Positions 25,401-39,600 of a DNA stretch of 64,000 nucleotides are shown in pieces (within the stretch, counting starts at the first letter, position 1; every line of letters starts with the position of its first letter). Where the stretch lies: positions 15,838,833 through 15,902,832 of the forward strand of contig NC_058045.1 of the NCBI RefSeq assembly GCF_020085105.1, read 5' to 3'. A program made the translations under genes and the position numbers. Below the pieces are notes generated by a model that was not told the origin of the DNA, did not search any database, and worked only from the letters and a program-made list of their open reading frames with translations. The stretch comes from Siniperca chuatsi. Lineage: Eukaryota > Chordata > Actinopteri > Centrarchiformes > Sinipercidae.

Positions 25401-27035
25401 TAATCAAGATACACTACATTTTATGTCACATTTACATTTCAGGGATTCAGCTGACGTGCTTACCACTGACAGTAAATTACTGAGAGTGTCTTCGTCAGAA
25501 AGACGTAAACAGGACAAGTGGTTTGTGATAGATATAATTTGGCTGTTGTGGGGATCAGATGTATGATCTTTGTGGTCCAGGACAGTCTACTCTGTAATTG
25601 AGCAAATGACTGAGCCAGAAACATTTACGTTTCTGGTGATGCATACCAGACCAGCTCTTTACCCCTCCGTATAGAGTCAGAGAACAAACCCAAATAACTA
25701 GCATGCAACATGAACCTTTACTGTAACATTACACACTCTTACAGACTCACAACACACTCACCTCACCACTAGCCTCAGACAGTGTGAGGTTGAACAAGGC
25801 TTTGAGCACTTCCATTGCTCGCTCATTGTCCTTTGCAGGCATGGGCAGGGCCTGCGGATCTGGACAAGCAGCTTCATAGGGACCAACCCAGCGCACATCC
25901 AGGGTGTGCTCCAGCACCTCTGTCAGTAGTCTCACAGCATGCAGTTCTCTCCTCAAAACTCCTCTCAGATCAGGTCTCAGGGCAGACAGCAGGAAGAGAA
26001 GGCGCAGTGTGAACAGGCCCACCTCGTGGTGCCATGTGCGGACTGTACGCAGGGTGGCACACAGGCCATGAGCCAGCTGTACATCTACACTAACCTGCTG
26101 AGCTGCAGGACTGTTGTACACCACATTGCATAAGCACTTCAAGGCCTCCACCACCACTCTCTCCTCCTCCTCTGACTGGATGTCTTCCTGAGAGCTTTTT
26201 TCACTGTCACCTTCTTCCTCTCCAGCATACAGCCCCGCCATCCCTCCCAGGATCAGCATGCCCTCCCTGGTGGCTACAGGTGCGAGGACACGCTTGTCTC
26301 TGGACAGGATGCGGAGTGTCTCCAGACATGTCTTCTGACAGCTGGACTGCACCTGCCTCCCAAGTACTGTCAACACACTCTGACACAGCTTCTGAGATTA
26401 CACAGAGTGAAAAGATTACAGATTATAACATAACTGGGCTACCTTGATCATCTAACAACCAACTGCTCATACAACTAGTACTTACACTCCGCAGGGTTTC
26501 TTCCTTTTGGTCAAAAGTGAAGGTGTGACTGTTCTGAAACAGATAAAGATGCTCATGGTGGACACCTAACAACTGAGCCTGACTTGTAACAGACATATTA
26601 AACACGCCATATTACAAATAAGCCCCAGCCTCTTTGAAACGGATATAAATGTCAACATATTCCCCAGAGATCTCCAAGAAATAGCTAATGTTTGCTAATT
26701 GTGCTGAATAACTCTACGTGCACTAACATGGTTTGTGAGCAGGCAGCATTAGCATTATGTGTTTGCCTCATTCATAGGTTTGGGTGTGATATGTTTGTTA
26801 TAGAGCATCTTTGGTTTAACGATTAGATATCATATGTTAACATTTTAGCTTAGTTGGCTAGTAGCTAACTCAAAGCTAGCTGTTTAGCTAGCTAACGTTA
26901 GCACCGTCGTTTGTTTTGGTTGACGTAAAAACGAGCAGAGCCGCGACTCACCTCTCGATTATACTGCTGCAGAAGCTTCTCGACTTCCTCTCCGTTGGCA
27001 GTTTCAAGCTGCGACAAGATATTATTCAAATCCAT
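16437..27035 (-). CDS. ric8b: RIC8B, chaperone and guanine nucleotide exchange factor for G-alpha subunits, complete, 10 coding exons
   Basis: Exons in transcript order: 27035-26952, 26533-26486, 26391-25762, 22188-22094, 20291-20141, 19601-19506, 19249-19105, 18852-18708, 18601-18482, 16545-16437; 540 aa, close to human RIC8B. RIC8 proteins fold nascent G-alpha subunits and act as receptor-independent exchange factors in the cytoplasm; RIC8B serves mainly G-alpha-s/olf (family knowledge). Seen: the armadillo-like helical body, with [14 protein letters not shown] and [14 protein letters not shown], then [17 protein letters not shown] (exon 7), [14 protein letters not shown] (exon 8) and [20 protein letters not shown] (exon 9). 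[12 protein letters not shown] (about 448-459) matches the acidic CK2-type phosphosite region of RIC8A. VDNLLKY and HVDMGVKQ fit RIC8B better than RIC8A. The start ATG sits in a near-perfect CCACCATGG context. rfx4 and polr3b follow on the same strand, as around human RIC8B. One long intron (22189-25761) carries an antisense LINE. Confidence 0.95.
22980..24510 (+). pseudogene. Degenerate L2-like LINE, antisense in a ric8b intron
   Basis: Fragments of a reverse transcriptase are readable in shifting plus-strand frames. They include [20 protein letters not shown] (about 23430), then [20 protein letters not shown] and SYLSERKF (about 23670-23750). The 3' end shows the typical LINE-2 tail: TTGTGAAGCACTTTGGGCTG near 24440, then ATACAAATAAAGTTATTATT at 24484. 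Several stops and frameshifts separate the fragments, and the catalytic YADD block is not recoverable. It is a dead copy lying opposite to ric8b transcription. Confidence 0.8.
24790..24893. mobile_element. MITE-like element, family A, partial copy
   Basis: The phrase AAGAAAAGCACAGGTGTAAA is followed by TTCAAAATGTCTGCTGTGAA (about 24867-24890), which matches the right end of the family A element at 6327-6350. A left terminal repeat is not clear, so this is an internal-to-right-end fragment. Confidence 0.5.
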
Positions 27036-27127
27036 GGTGGATATCTGAAGAAAGTGTATGGTTAGCTTGGTTTGACGTGACCAATGAGTGTTGTGCAGCT
27101 AGCTAGCTAGCTGGCTGGCCGGCTAGC

Positions 27128-27130
<3 letters not shown>

Positions 27131-27174
<44 letters not shown>
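27131..27174. repeat. (GT)n microsatellite upstream of ric8b
   Basis: About 22 GT units lie roughly 100 bases upstream of the ric8b start codon, next to a CTAG-rich stretch. The position is within or near the presumed promoter or 5' untranslated region. Confidence 0.95.
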
Positions 27175-27177
<3 letters not shown>

Positions 27178-29630
27178 AGTCAGGTCTGCTGCTGTCAACA
27201 GGGACACTCCCCTGACTGTCGCCATCAGCAGCAGGGCTGTCCTGCTCTCCTCTGGGTTTATTTAGTGTTGTACAGTTTTATACACAAAATTCAAAGTGGG
27301 CTATCTGAATACTCCAATCAACAGTCTGGTGATCATACTGCATAATATAAAAGGGATATACAAAACTCACACATAAATATCCTCAACTTTTATTAAGTCT
27401 GAATCAGAGCCGCATTTCCAGGCACACATGGTGACTATGTATGTGTAGATTTTGGTATTGGTAGCTATGTTTTGGGATATTTTGATCAGATAAATAAGGG
27501 AAATGAGAATTCATTAATTAGTATGCAGGTATTATCCATAATAATGCAGTACAATATTTTAATAAAATATTGTACTGCAAAAAAACATGCAGAGCAAACA
27601 TGTAAATTGTATGCAACTTATTAATTTGAGAATTATATGAAATACATCTTTCTGGCTCATGTTGTGGCGTTTGGAAATGAATGAGACAATTTAAAAGTCC
27701 GTGATTCCTTCACAGAACAGAGGTTTGGGTTGCCACAGTCACTTCTGGCGTCAAAATGCCTTTGTATTAAAAAAGCTCACATACATTTTCCTCTGTGACA
27801 GTCATATCTGTTCAAATCTCTCTTACTGAGAAATGAACCAACAGACTGCTTGTATTTAACTCTTGAATATCATGTTTAGCCTGGTGTTACTGAGTTAACA
27901 GTGAAACTGACTATGTGGCCTATACAAATATATTTATTAATGAAAAAAAAAGGTTAACTTCTACATTTAAGCTTATTTGAATAAAAATAAATATACCCAT
28001 ACAACTGGAGTGTTGCCATCAGTATTTTTTATTTAAGAATTTCTTGTAAATGACAGTGAATGGGGCAGTGATGCTGCAGATACACAGTTGGACAGCTTTC
28101 ATACGCAGGCTCAGACTTGCTGCAGCCACTGATGTGACTGCAGAACAAGTATACCTCGGCTCTTAGGTGACTCTGTGCCACTTTTCATGTCATTAAATGG
28201 GATCAGGATATATTGGCTGCATCTGCCTCACATTAACAGCCTCCAGTGTTTGAACTTTAGTTGTTTCTGTGTGGAGTTTGCATGTTTTCTCCTTGTCTAT
28301 GTAATCTTCTTCCTTCAACATCTCAAAGGCATGCACATAGATTGGAGAATCTAAACTACTGTTAACTGTGATTGTGTCTGTTTTGCTGCTAATAAATGTT
28401 CCCAACGTTCAGTTTCCCTTCATGACCCTGAACAAGAATATTTTAATATGGAATATGGACCCCTGCATGTGAATTTAGTTTGTAATAAGTGTATTTATTC
28501 ATCCACTGACACATTGTTTACATTATCCATATGTACATACTGAGTTTAAAAATACTGACACAGTTTGAAACTTGAAATAATAGAATAATTTTATATTTTC
28601 AGATACATCTCTTGAATTTTTCTTTTTTAGTTTTATACAAAGAAATTCCTAATTGTAGACAAAATATACTTGAATCAATGTGTTATGGACGTATTTTAAA
28701 GCATATAACTAAATATATAATTAAAATAAAAACCACTGTATAAGCAGTGTTTTGGTGATGCCAGAGATGAAACCTACTGGTCTGGCAGCATGTTTCTCAT
28801 AGCTGACAGTGACATCCTCGTGCACACCCTGGATCACCAGTCTTCCTCTGAAATCTTCAGCGGATATTGATATTGACACTCAGGTCAGGTGATTAAATCA
28901 CAATAGTGGGTTGCCATTTTTTATTTATTTTTGGCTCTTAACAGGTTTTCTGCATTCAAAGTCTCGGTTGTGAATCCTGCAGGATTTTGGAGAGACACAA
29001 CACAGGGGATCTATGTTCCAATAAATACAAACCTTGGCAGGGGTCAGAGGTCAAAGGTTACGGGACTGAGGTGCAATGACCCCAGCACAGCAGGACATTC
29101 TCTCTATAGAAATGTAATTCTTTCTGCAGTGTGGCCCTTGTGCTACTGGCCCAACCCCCCATTGTGTTGCCACTGCACAGAGAGAGAAGTAAAAATCAGC
29201 TCAGACGACCTGATGAAATGTTTTTCCTTTTCCAACATCAAAATGTAAACTGGAAGTTTGATGGAAGGCTAAAGTGGAATGATGAAAAGGCATATTTGGC
29301 AAGTTAGTGAAATCTACCTTAAGTAATTCTATAAAAACTTCTTTTATCAATAACAGCTGTCTTAAGCATAGAAAGTATAGAAAGAGCAGGACTTAATAGA
29401 CCAATGTCATTCAAGACTTTGCTCCAGTGCTGACATCGATTATGATAATTAAATAGATACAATAATATGTTTACAATTTTGTACAGAAAGAGTTGAAAAA
29501 AGAAGACAATTTGACAAAGATGACTCACTGTTTTAAATTGTGAAATTATTTATGTGGCAACATTTTTCCCACATACACATCAGTTTCAACTGTGATAGTT
29601 TAACAGTCACCACAGACGGTTTCCAGTGCT

Positions 29631-29636
29631 TTTATT
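29631..29636 (-). terminator. Candidate polyadenylation signal of rfx4
   Basis: AATAAA on the minus strand about 1.05 kb after the rfx4 stop codon. I saw no nearer canonical hexamer, so a long 3' untranslated region is implied; a variant hexamer nearer the stop cannot be excluded. Confidence 0.3.
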
Positions 29637-29860
29637 TACAGAAAAGTGACTAGACTTCATGTTACTGTACACTTTGATATTTTCCCTTTTTATAAATACC
29701 CATAGGGTAATAGGTCCTCGGTAGCTTTGAGTGCATTATAAAACACACAACCCTAGGTTAATGCGTCTTTTACTAACCATACAAAACAGAGAACAAAGTA
29801 CCAATTGTAACATAGAAAATAAAGGATACACCATGTTACAAAGTTACAGAAAATACATAC

Positions 29861-29886
29861 TATATATATATATATATATATATGTA
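29861..29886. repeat. Short (TA)n microsatellite
   Basis: About eleven TA units within the presumed rfx4 3' untranslated region. Confidence 0.85.
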
Positions 29887-30688
29887 TATTGTCACAGGAA
29901 AACAGCAAAAAGCTTGCAACAGTATACAGCTGTTTTTGAGTCACAGCATTCAATCATTAAAAAAAACTATCCAAGATGAAGACACCTTAACACACTGATC
30001 AAGGCATTTCATGAGTTTATATGAAGTTGTATGTTTTGGCTTTGTGCCACTGTTTGTAACAGGTGTCATTAACATTAAGGCAGAACAGTTCATCCACATC
30101 CTGCAGCAAACAAATCTGCTGCGACGAGCCCACGACAAGATGCTGCACAGTGCTGAGCAACAAGAGGAGACAGCGGTGTCACTGAGATTGTACTGGTGTC
30201 AGTAACAGCTTACAGCACACTGATCCGCCAGTCACTGACAAAACCGACTGAGGGTTGGTCGGATGATCTGTGTGCTGACTTGTGAGACTGACGAGGGAAA
30301 GTCTGGCAGAGTGTACATTCCTTAAAACAAAGGCACAGCTTGGCAGCAGCATTGCACTCTTGAAATGATTTTGCTGCAGGTTTTGACAATCTATATGATT
30401 TGAATTGATTTTTTTTTTCTTCCAGCAGTGAGAAAAATCATCAATTGTTGAAGAAATTTCATTAAACCTCCGTACATATTACACCACAATCATCTGAGTG
30501 ATTAACGTAATGAGTCTTTTCAAATTGTCAGTACGTCCATACCATGATTCCTATACCTTGCATCGGTACTCTCCACTCTCTGCTCCTCCTTTTTTGATGT
30601 ACTTGACTGGAAGTGTTCAGAGACTTTGCATCCACCAGTTTGGCAGACCTGCAGCTTGTATACGGCTGTCCAAAGCAGTGTTTACAGG

Positions 30689-33600
30689 CTATTTCGCCCA
30701 GCCTGTGGTGGCCTCTCCGTTGATGTAGGCAAAGCCGGGGAAATGCTGCGAGTGTTCGTACTCTGAGTTCCTGCGTGGGCCCAGGGGAGAGTACATGTCC
30801 CCGGAGGTGGCATAGCGGGATGAATGCATAGGTGGGCTGGTGTAACAGCTGTTAGCTGGCGACACATCTGGCCACCGGGGGGCAACGGGTGCAGGGTGCA
30901 ATCGAGGCGTGCTGCCCATCAAGCAAGGCTCCATTCGAGACATCTGGCCGTTGAGCTGGTACTGTGGAAGAGAAGAAGAAGAGAAAACAAGTTATGTTAT
31001 CTACTGAGAAAAGCATAAAATATACAGTGAATAGATAGAGCCTCAACCAACGACAATTTTCATTACCAATTAATCTGCTGATTATTGTCTTGATTGTGTC
31101 TAAAACTCAAATACAGTCTCTTTGCTATCATATAAGACAAAGAAAAGCATCAAATCAGCACATTTGAGAAGGTAGAATCATTAAATGTTTGGTATTTTGC
31201 TTGAAAAGTAACTCAAACGATTAATCACAATAGTTTCTGATTAATTTTCTGTGAATTGACTAATCAATGCATCGACTAATTGTTTCAGCTCAGGATTAGA
31301 TCATTGCCAGCTTTGTAGGTTATGTATTGCACTTAATACAAAAAACTGTACAACAAGTTTGCCAAAACAGCTCAAGGAGCGGATGCAAGGGTGATAATAA
31401 CTGTGTAGAACTGTTATAACTTTGTTGTTGATAAATGCAACTAAAAGCTATTAAACTATAAATTAGGCAGGAAAGTCTAAATTAATATTAAAAAATTCAG
31501 ATCGGATTTGGCAGGCAATTTCAATTAGGTGTTTTTTTTTCAGAATTTTGGACCTGATCATCACTCTGGTTACTGCGGTTACTGATCAATAAAGGGCTTC
31601 TTAAGCTTTTTTCTCTCTGGTTTCCAGGGCCGTAGCCAGTATTTTAGAAATACTGATATCATGAGTCCAAGTTCCCCGAACGCACCACTCCCAGAAACAT
31701 TTGACTTGACACCAAAAAGAAAGCCTCAATTTCTTTCTTTTTTTTTCATCTTTAATTATTCAGTTAACTGTCAAATGTTATCTTCTTTAAATTTAAATTC
31801 CCTTAAATGAATAGGAAGGAAATCATGCTTATTTGCTTTCTGGTAGTGAGAAGATTGATACCACTCTACAATGTGTCCATCAAATATGAAGCTACAACCA
31901 GCAGCCGGTTAGCTTAGCTTAGCATAAAGACTAGAAACAGGACAGTTCGGAATCAGCCTATAAAACATCCACCATGTGTAACTTTTTAAATTGTAGTATA
32001 TAAACATTTACAAATGACGTGACCTCAGTGTCCTCAAAGGTAGCTTTAGCCCTGCTGATATCATATTCGATGCTGTGTTAGCCCTGTAGCATTGGGCAAG
32101 AACTGAACCTTCCGATAGTAATTTCATGCCAGGGGAAATTGCTTCACAAGTTGTATCACAGTGGTCAAAATAGAAAATTAAGCCACTTAAGAAAATTAGA
32201 GATCAGCTGAATAAGTGGTTTTCCTGTGTTATTTTTGTTGCCTATGGTGACTGAACCCAAACAGCTCTGACTAAATCTGCCAGTTGATAACAATATTTTG
32301 GACAGATGGGCATCTGACAAAGTTTTCTGTTTGTCTCAGCTCCATCCCCAACCTCTCACACAGACAAAGCACAGGCATTGTGCCCGATTTAAGCTCAGAC
32401 AGGCTTAAAAAAAAAGTGGAAGTAGGACCCTTTCCCCTTTTCTCACTAAATATAAACACAACAGTCGATTCCATTATGAGGGATCACGGCATGGAAAAAG
32501 ACAGTCAGTGCAGGTCAGAGAGCAGAACAGACGGCTCAGCTGCCCCTTGTTCACAAGCAGAAAAGAGACCATTGAATAACAATATTTTAATAAACGCCCC
32601 CTTGCCCTGCTATGTGGCTACTGGCTCAAACAGATGAAGAGACTATTGAGAGCTGGAAAGAGGAGTAACAGAGCAGGGCCCCTCTTGGCCCCAGCCGAGC
32701 CACCTTTCACTGTCTGCTTCCGCTGTGTGGAGAGGGTGATTCGGGGACTTTTAGAAACACTGCGACCGCTGAGGCCCGGCTGATCTCCTCCCACTACGAA
32801 GGCAGTGGAGACTGGAGGGTCCTTGACAGGAAATTACCATCAAAAGAGTAAACTCACACCAGTCGTACAGACCGAGCTGTAACATCAGCAACTCCATCTC
32901 ATCCTAATAACATTTTTTTCAGTCTTCTATTTACTCTCTTTAAAGGACAGTTCTGATTGACACATCGTTCTGGCCACATTTCTGCACATATGCTGCTTCT
33001 TCTTTTTCTTCATACTACGTCTACAGCCAACATAGCACAGTTGCACACTACTCTGTATTGTGGATGTGTACAGTTTACTTATTACTTACAGTTTAGACAC
33101 ACACACTCATATTCACAGACATTATTGCTAACTTGACTAATGTGACTCAGAGTTTCATCTCTCTCTATGGACATCAACATGATCTGCAGCTTTCACTGTA
33201 CGCTGTTCTCACCCGTGAAAAGTGACAGCATACATTTACTCAAGTACTCTACTTAGGTACAATTTTGAGGTACTTGTACTTTATTATTTCAATTTTATGC
33301 TACTTTATACTTCCATTCCACTACATTTCAGAGGAGAAATATTTAACTTTTTAATCCACTGCATGCACCTGACAACTACGTTCACTTTGTAGATTAAGAT
33401 TTTACATACAAAATATATGATTTTATGTAATATGATAAACTGTTATAGATTAAACCATCCAACAGTATATGAAGTTGTTAAAATGTGGTCCACCTCGACC
33501 AACTGTAACTTTAAAATACACCTCATATGTTATGTATCAATAATGATAATAACACACATAATAACACATTACACTCTGAAAGGGCTCATGTTGTATAATG

Positions 33601-36600
33601 ATTAGTTTTGCTTTTGAATGTTAAGTGAATTTTGCTGATAATACTTGCGTACGTTTAATTATGTACAATTTTGAATAGCGGCCTTTACTTACTCAGTATT
33701 TTCATACTGTGGTATTGCTACTTACTTTTACTGTGTTATTTCTTTTCTCTTTTTATTATCGAAGAGTAACGGACACAACAGGTCATGTATCTAAACACAG
33801 TAGCATTTCCTGTAGTGTATGTTATCTATCTGGCAAAACTAAAAAAAGTTTTAGTTCCCTGAATGTAAATCTTTGAGTTTTAGTTTTTAATGATTAGATT
33901 TAAAAATCTATACCTATATAGATTTCCAAGGGATTCAAATTCACTAAGCAAATTCATTAATTGCATTACATTCATTTTAAATGCTATTAAACCTCAGTAT
34001 TTGGGTGACTGGGACTGACCTGTGCAGAAGACCGGTGGTAGGCGGAGTAGTGGAGGGGGGCTGGGATCGCCGGATCATGAGCCAGACTGGGATACTGGCT
34101 CTGGATTGAGTGAGGATGCTGGTTGGCGTAGCTGCCATAGTTGTAGCTACCAGTATACCTAGAATGGAGTAAGCAAGTCCAAATTCATTCGAGAAATTCT
34201 TCTTAACAAAATTAAAATATTTTCAAAATGCCTCGAAAATTAATTTTAATACCACAATAATAATTACCCATGCTCCTCTCTGTGGGCGTAGACTGGCATC
34301 CGGTGGGCAGAGGATGGAGGTGGGACTGGAGCGCTGCTCCTCATACAGGACAGCTGCTGTCCGGCCTCTGGAGCGGAGCCGCCTGCTGTTGTCACTGTGT
34401 ATGTAAGGGACCAGGTATATGACTGAACAGCGCCTGGTAAACACATATACGGACACAGAGACAAATGTGTTGGCGCAGAGAAACTATGTGCGCTGAGACT
34501 TCCATTTATTTAGGATATCTGTGTGTGGGTGCGAGGCCTGTCTCACCTGTGGTGGAGGTGACTCCGGTGTACTCTGGGGACACAGCTGCTGTGGGGGAGC
34601 TGGCAGAGGAAACGCCCACAGAGTGGACTGACCGAGCGGGAGAGAAGGATCCTGGAGACGGGGAGGTGGGGGTGGTTTCTGTCAGCGTGAATTCCTCCTC
34701 TCTCTCTGCTGAAGGTGTTAAGAGAGGACAAACCATTAGACAATTCAATTCAACAGGGATCTCGTGTTTTGTAATGGAAACCAAACGAAGCAGTTACTTT
34801 GAGAGGGTTTAACTCTTTTTGAACTAGCCATACCTGAATGTGTACAAGTAAAACACATATTTGAGGGTAAAGCATTTGTACTGTGTGTACAAAATAAAGC
34901 GGTATTACCTGCCTGACATACAAACAGCAAGGTTGACTCAAAATTATTCCAAAGCAGTGAACGTTTCCTACTATAGCAGGCTTTTTGCAAACTGACAGCT
35001 ATTTATTGACTTATTATACTGCATTTCTAAAGGTTTGGATACAGGTATACTTCAAACGTTTTGATATAAGCTTCAGTACCTCAGCAGTTTGAGGTTTCAA
35101 ACTGTAAAGTAAATATACTTTTATACTTTGTTTTGTTTTCTTCTACTTCTTCAGAGGGAGCTCCAAAGAGAAACCAGTTCATTTTTAAAAGAAAAATATA
35201 TGAAACAATTAGCAGTTTACATTCCCATTTGGGGTAAAAATGTTTCAGAAAATAGTGAAAAATGTACATCATAATTTCCTAAAGCCCAAGGCGATGTCTT
35301 CAGTTTGCTTGTTTTGTCTGACCAAGAGTCCAAAACCAAAGCTATTTAGTTTATTATCACATAAAACAAAGAAAAGCAGCAAATCCTCACAATTCATGAG
35401 CTGGAACTACTGAATGTTTGGGATTTCTGCTTGAAAACGCACTTAATTGATTAAACCAAATAACAATACATAATTCTTGGAAATTTCCAGTGACACAGTC
35501 TTCTTATTTGGCAACTTAATTTCTTGACAAATTACTACACAAGACATTTTTGCAGCTGCACTGTCATTAATTATTGATTGGACGTCCAGGTAACGGTCTC
35601 ACCTGTGCTGCCTTCTCCCTTCATGGCCCTCATGAGCTCGTTGGCCCTCTCCTGGCAGTGCAGGGACTCCAGCAGGTAAAGCACATAATCATCAAACATG
35701 AGGTGGATCAGGTGGAAGGACCCTGTGTACAGATAGACAGGATGAGCTTTATACAGAGAAAGAAGTATATGGAAGTTATTGTGTGTTAAAAAGTGACAGA
35801 TTAACTTGGTGACGGTGTGGAAAAAACCAAAACAAAAGGCAATCCATGTTATGGGAAAAAACATAAATGATGACGATCATTAAGACTGAAGCGTTTCTAA
35901 AAGCATGCGAGTGATGACATCACATCCTACAGACTGACAGGAGGACCGCTGTTATTAAAAAAGAAGCAAGTGCGATATTTTCCGTGTACCGGGTCAGTGT
36001 CAGAAATATGGCAGCTGACCCCGGAGGTCGCACGGAAGATGAGGCCGTGGGATGTGAGGGAGTGTCACAATTGTGTCATTGTGCCAGTCACTGCCGCCGC
36101 CGTGCGCATAACAAACACTTTTGGCTATTCAAGGGAGCGGGGTGTAATACTGACTGGTCATAAAATGGAAAAGACAGGCAAACACATCGGGAGAGGGGAG
36201 GGGTGGCTTTTGTTAATTGGCTGTTTGTGCACAGAGACCTGCTTTATCAAAACACTGCAACCAGCTGTGTCTTTGATATTCACAGACAGCAGCAAAGGAC
36301 ACAAGTAGAGGAAGGAGAAGCCATTTTCTTTGCTTTCGTTTTTACAACTTTTCACTTATTGCAAACCTTGGTCGTGCACAACACGCTATTAAAGCAGCCA
36401 TCTTACTTGTTTCTCCTCTCTCCTTGAGACTTGAGATACATACAGGAGAGGAATCCTGAAATGTTTATTAAGTTACATTGAACCTGTATGGAGTTTTTAA
36501 ATATACACCAGCTTTGGCCATGTCTGAACAGCAGCTCACTAGAAAGATGTTTAACTGGGACATTTTACACATCATCCTTTAACGTCCCTGCATTAGTATT

Positions 36601-39600
36601 ATGAAATCTTTATTTTGGTATGATTTTCGTCTTTTCTTTTTCCAAAGCAGGTTACAGTGTAATATTGATGCTCAGCGCAAATAATTTCTTATGTATAAGA
36701 AAATATGGTCCATTGATGTTTAGTACAAATCTAAATTACAAATATTTTGCCTCATGAAAAACAACTAAACTAACAAAAAGTCAAAGATCTCTGTGTGCAC
36801 AGTTATATTCAGGTAGATTAACATCAGCTAAAGCTATAGAAGCTATAGAAACAGGCAGGTTTAATGTTCTCCTTGAAGAGGAAAGACTTGTTATGTGATT
36901 TGATTTGGTGAGATTGAAGACAATGTCATATTGTATTGCTCATTATATGGTGATTTAAGGGCTACACGTTTTAGTAAATGTCCATTTCTGATGACTTCTT
37001 CTAGATCATGATAAAAAGCTTGAGTTGTGTTTTAGGAAAGGAGCCTTTTTGTGGCAGATTTTATTTGTAGAGCCTGGGACGGAAGACAAAGCTCTTTACA
37101 ATGTAAGTTTTTGTCTGACAAATGTTTCACCACTGCAACAGTATTTTTGGCATGTGTGTGGTATGTGCATGACACACCTAACTTTTCTGTATACACATCA
37201 TGAATCATTGTCAAAGTTGTGTATTTCCTGTCTGTTGCATTAAGGAATGATGACAAAGCATTAGCAGCTCACCAAAGCTGGGCGCGCTGTGGAGGGTCAT
37301 ATCCCGGATGACTCTGGTACCGAAACACGACCACATGAGCAGGAACTGTTGGGCCACCTTCTTCAGGCACCCGGGCCTCTTCCCTGCCACCTAGAGAGAA
37401 CATTTCCATGAGAAAAGAGGGGGAAGGGTCGGGATGCCGGGGTAGAATTAACCCCTGAGTCCACAGTGGGGCTTAACCCTCAAGAACGAAAAACATGTCA
37501 ACAAGTCAACTATTTAATTTGCCCCCAGGGACACGCCTTCCTATTGAACTATTGTATGGGCAGTCCAAGATGTTGCCAGGGCGACCAAATTTTACAAGCC
37601 CATATCTGGCACATAATGGACGCAAATGGGAAGCTTGAAGACATCATTAACTGGGAGGGTTGCAATGTAAGTGCCTCATTGGAAGAAAGACACGCAGAGA
37701 CGAGGGGCTTTCAGCGACAGGTGTCTTTTAAAGGGCAAAATAATCAGACTTCTGCTGTGCAAACACTTCAAACATTTAGTTAAAATCACTACTCAGCATC
37801 AAACAAGGAAAATATATAAACTTCTGTGCAACTTGAACAAAAGACAGATACTTTATGCAAAAATGCTGACTCAGACCAGGCTTAAACACCTGTTTTCTGA
37901 AATGAGTGAAAAAAAAAAAAAAGTATTTGCTGTCTGACCTTGACGACACAGCGGTCCACCATGGAGTCCAGCCACTCAATGTACGCCTCGATTGGAGACT
38001 GCTCCTCCAAGAGACGGTCAAACTCCTGATACACTGTGACAGCAGGGAGGATGTCAGGGTAGGTTACAAACTATTTTACATCACTTGAAAGCTAAAAAAC
38101 AGACAAATTTGGATGCAAATGGCATCTTTACCAACAACTTCTACTTATTTCTGTGACCTCTGATCCCGTCAGGACTGATTCAGAGGAGTGAGGCCGGAGT
38201 GAATTGGAGATGCTCCACAGGGTGTTTGAGAGGAGAGTGAACTTGTTTAACCTTTTGGTCTCCATTCATTAATGCTTTGACTCTGCTGGTCGTGGGAATG
38301 GTTGTCCCTCGGTGTGTTGTTAGTGTGGAAGTAACGTGTAATTCTCTGTCTGGCGTGTTAGAGTGGAATCAGTTTAAATGCGTGGACTTACAGTGGATAA
38401 TAAGCTGCCTGTGCTCCTCTTGTGAGTCCTCCATGGTGTAAAGTGTCTGCTTGGTGATGCTGTTCAAGTCCACATTCCTCCAGTCCTCCAGCATTTGAAA
38501 GGTGATGTCGGCACTGTTTATCACAGTCCGTGATGCCTGCGGACAGATAAATCAACAATATTACTTACACAAGCATACCCATATCCTTTATCAGCTGTGT
38601 TTGTTCATATGGATTTTATTAAAAAAACATTCAGACCACGATAAGCACCTGACATAGATGGTTTAATGATGTTTGCCGCTTTAGAATCTGAGAAAATCTC
38701 CTGGATACTGGAAACAAAAAAGGAGAAAAAAATATAGTTAAACCTGTGAGTGTCATCATTTTAACTTTCTATTTAAAAACAAAAATACATAATGTAAAAT
38801 GTTATGATGAGATGTGGATTTTTTACTTACATTCAAATTTGATATTCCTCAGGTTTTCAGGAAGGTCGTGAAGTGCTATTTTTAGCCACTCGTCGAGCTG
38901 TTTGGCAAATTTTCGGATAACCTGAGTCAAACTGTGTGGATGAGGGAAAATTATACACAATTATTGGCTTAGACACCATCCACAATTAATTTAATTAGAG
39001 CAACAACTAACAATTATTTTTATTATAGATTAATCGACTAATTATTCTTCTAAATAATCAATCAATCTATTCATTGGTCTATAAAATGTTGCAAAATACT
39101 AAAAAAAAAAAAAAAAAAAGCAAAGTTCCCAGAACCAAAGATGAGGTATTCAAAGGACCTTTTTTGTCCGACAAAAACATAAATATATTCAACTGAGCAA
39201 CCTCAATCTGCTAAGGAAGACATGCGGTGAAAAGCTACAGAAAAAGACAGTAAGTGGACCTTGAGTCAAAATGCTGTTTCCAAGCACAAGAATGAACTTT
39301 CACACTTAAGATATTCAGTTTACTTTCACATGTGACAGAGAAAAGCAGCAAATCCTCACATTTGGGAAGCTGGAACCAGATAATTTATGGTGTTTTTACC
39401 TGAAAAATCATTTGACGATTAATCAATTTTGTCAACTAAGTAACTGATCATTTCAGCCTCACATTTAAATTTCTCAATAAGCAAAATTTTGAATTGTGAC
39501 CACAATTTAAAGCTCTCAGTTTTTTTAAGGTTTTGTACTCTCCCAACTCTACTGTAGACTACTACCGTTGGAATAAAGTTTATACATATGTTGCTGCAAA

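Larger units (their letters stand above)
27036..30688. other. Intergenic region between rfx4 (3' end) and ric8b (promoter)
   Basis: The right end (about 29-30.69 kb) probably holds the rfx4 3' untranslated region. The left end should hold the ric8b promoter; it carries a run of GCTAGCTAGCTAGCTGGCTG (27097-27125) and a (GT)n tract. A 105-codon open frame at 28931-29248 resembles nothing I know. No other gene is seen. Confidence 0.6.

Noticed and set aside
16437..27035. Calling the RIC8 gene ric8a because of the sirtuin neighbour
   Set aside because: Exon sequences such as [12 protein letters not shown] and HVDMGVKQ, and the rfx4-polr3b neighbours, match RIC8B.
28931..29248. Open frame of 105 codons upstream of ric8b
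   Set aside because: No domain, no splice partners and no recognisable family; the length is within chance expectation for this AT content.
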